Assembly: GCA_017391665.1 (NCBI GenBank)
Contig: JAFOXS010000330.1
Coordinates: forward strand, 1-7,425
Source of the DNA: Alistipes sp.
GTDB taxonomy: Bacteria; Bacteroidota; Bacteroidia; Bacteroidales; Rikenellaceae
Reading direction: 5' to 3'
Length of the DNA: 7,425 nucleotides
The notes beneath the pieces were generated by a model. That model was not told where the DNA came from and made no database searches. It saw only the letters and a list, made by a program, of their open reading frames with translations. Shown piece after piece: positions 6,101 to 7,425 of the stretch. The translations under genes and the position numbers were made by a program. The number at the start of each line of letters is the position of its first letter. Within the stretch, counting starts at the first letter, position 1.

Positions 6101-7425
6101 GAAACGCGTCGCATGCGGGCAATTATCTCGTCACCCAGCGCACTCTTCACCTCGATATGGTTGAGCGTTGCCTGCACAAAGGGATTGCTCTCGAAGTCGC
6201 CACGCACCTGCTCGAAGTCCATATCCTTCTCCGTGCGCGAGCCATCCACGCCAAAGCCAGTGCGTGAAGCAAGTGAAAACTCCTTGCGAGCATCCTCATA
6301 TATCATGCGGTCAAGCCCCACGACGGCCTCGCGCCACTGCTCAACGATGCGTATAACATCCGCAGCAGTTATCTCAGCAGGGTTCACACCATAGAACTCC
6401 TCCAAATGATCGTAGACCCATGTCCACTCGTAGGTGTAGTAGTTCTCGTGCATCGTGCGCCACTCTTCGTTAACCTCCTTCAGGAAATTTATTCTTCCCG
6501 ACTCAATACCCTCAATCACACGATCGACCTCGCTCTTGGGGGCAATCAAGCCCGAGAGATCAACCCACTCGCCACTGCCGATGGGCGTATCGGGACGCAG
6601 ACGCTCGCGAATCTCCTCATTACTGCGGAACTCCGTAATTTCCAAGCGTTTGATAATTGAATTGCCGAGGAACTTATGCACCGCCGTCTCATAGAACTTT
6701 ATACCCTTCACCAGCGCCGAATTCTTGATCTTGGCACTATGGAACGAGTAGAGATCCGACAACTCTCCGCTGGCATAGCGCAGATTGCGCAGTGTCTTCA
6801 GACCCTTCATCATCTTCTGCACGGTGTAGGGGCTCAGATGGTTATAATTGATATAATCCAGACGATTGGTATCGGTACGCTTGTCACGCTTGGGCCACTT
6901 CTGCACATCGCGGATTGTGCCCACTGAACGCAGATTGACACCCGGCACAAGGTAGGTCGTATTATTCTGCTCGATAAGATATGAGAACGGCAGGTTTGTC
7001 GTATCCGAATTATTCACATGGCGACCCATAACCAGAGAAAAGGCACCCACACGAGCTGGCCACAGGATATAGGAGTTAGAGGTGGTCTTGGCACCACGCT
7101 CCAGCATACCCTGATGTATAGGGCCGAGTTTATACATATGGTTGCTCTGATTAGAGCCCGAACCGGCATTCATAAACGAGAACATACCAGCGATGAGCAG
7201 CGTAGATTTGTGGTGTGTCACGGTGAACGGACCTGCAAAGATGGCGCAAGCCTCGCCATTCTCTCCCTGGCAGTTACTGAAGAACAACGAATCCGATGCC
7301 GAGTAGTTGTGACCAATCGTGCACGCCTGACCTACAAAGCAACGCGAGAGCATAGCACCCTCATCTACACGCGTGCCGCTCGAGATGATAAAATCGTCGC
7401 ACACCACTCCATGACCTATATGCAC
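6094..7425 (-). CDS. DUF4954 family protein, left-handed beta-helix type, C-terminal part
   Basis: The last 443 residues of a larger protein (the family usually exceeds 600 residues) are present; the frame is open to base 7425, where the first codon is GTG inside the gene, so the true start lies outside. Residues about 1-160 of the fragment show the turn-rich pattern of a left-handed beta-helix (GHGVVCDDFIISSGTRVDEG, 5-24; SRCFVGQACTIGHN, 27-40), as in hexapeptide transferases. The strongly conserved HHKSTLLIAGMFSFMNAGSG (71-90), SNHMYKLGPIHQG (94-106) and SYILWPARVGAFSLVMGRH (118-136) blocks match what I know of DUF4954 in Bacteroidota and spirochaetes. The rest (about 165-443) is mostly charged and helical, rich in Arg, Glu and Trp, without a motif I recognise. 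No signal peptide can be judged. A sugar-nucleotide acyl- or nucleotidyltransferase-like role is suggested by the fold but unproven. It is convergent with the GDPD gene. Confidence 0.85.
   Translation of the reverse strand: MHIGHGVVCDDFIISSGTRVDEGAMLSRCFVGQACTIGHNYSASDSLFFSNCQGENGEACAIFAGPFTVTHHKSTLLIAGMFSFMNAGSGSNQSNHMYKLGPIHQGMLERGAKTTSNSYILWPARVGAFSLVMGRHVNNSDTTNLPFSYLIEQNNTTYLVPGVNLRSVGTIRDVQKWPKRDKRTDTNRLDYINYNHLSPYTVQKMMKGLKTLRNLRYASGELSDLYSFHSAKIKNSALVKGIKFYETAVHKFLGNSIIKRLEITEFRSNEEIRERLRPDTPIGSGEWVDLSGLIAPKSEVDRVIEGIESGRINFLKEVNEEWRTMHENYYTYEWTWVYDHLEEFYGVNPAEITAADVIRIVEQWREAVVGLDRMIYEDARKEFSLASRTGFGVDGSRTEKDMDFEQVRGDFESNPFVQATLNHIEVKSALGDEIIARMRRVSK

Noticed and set aside
7423..7425. 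GTG at the right edge as a real start codon of the DUF4954 gene
   Set aside because: The fragment begins in the middle of a beta-helix and is shorter than the family; the frame is open to the edge, so the start lies outside the window.

Overview
The window looks like chromosomal DNA of a Bacteroidota, most likely Bacteroidales, perhaps a Rikenellaceae/Alistipes-like gut bacterium. The reasons are: a TTTG / TAnnTTTG-type promoter in front of the first gene and -7 boxes of the same type elsewhere; start codons mostly without Shine-Dalgarno sequences; a DUF4954 protein; an alpha-oxoamine synthase of a type I associate with Bacteroidota; and secreted carbohydrate-active proteins. Genus assignment is only an inference. 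Base composition and codon use look even throughout. I see no mobile element, CRISPR array, tRNA or rRNA.

Left part (1-3105, minus strand). A two-gene unit encodes a LamG-type (concanavalin A-like) lipoprotein and, 15 bp downstream, a secreted GH30 glycoside hydrolase with both catalytic glutamates. It is followed by the 5' part of a PLP-dependent alpha-oxoamine synthase, which runs off the left edge and has its own promoter. The lipoprotein and hydrolase probably act together on an extracellular glycan, with a beta-1,6-galactan-like substrate the best guess. The synthase makes a sphingoid-type or sulfonolipid (capnine) base, or a related 2-amino-ketone.

Middle part (3106-5217). A 183-bp divergent promoter region separates the left unit from a plus-strand housekeeping operon: pyrH (UMP kinase), a periplasmic TlpA-like thioredoxin, and frr (ribosome recycling factor). 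The operon ends in a strong intrinsic terminator. The common bacterial pyrH-frr pairing is here interrupted by the redox gene.

Right part (5218-7425). A secreted glycerophosphodiester phosphodiesterase on the plus strand converges on the C-terminal part of a DUF4954 left-handed beta-helix protein on the minus strand. The two share a bidirectional terminator with a perfect 18-bp stem, and both stop codons lie wholly or partly inside it.

I did not find convincing evidence of a wholly new multi-gene system. The best leads are the synthase clade (possible sulfonolipid synthesis), the compact LamG/GH30 pair without SusC/SusD genes in view, the redox protein inside the translation operon, and the unknown DUF4954 beta-helix protein.
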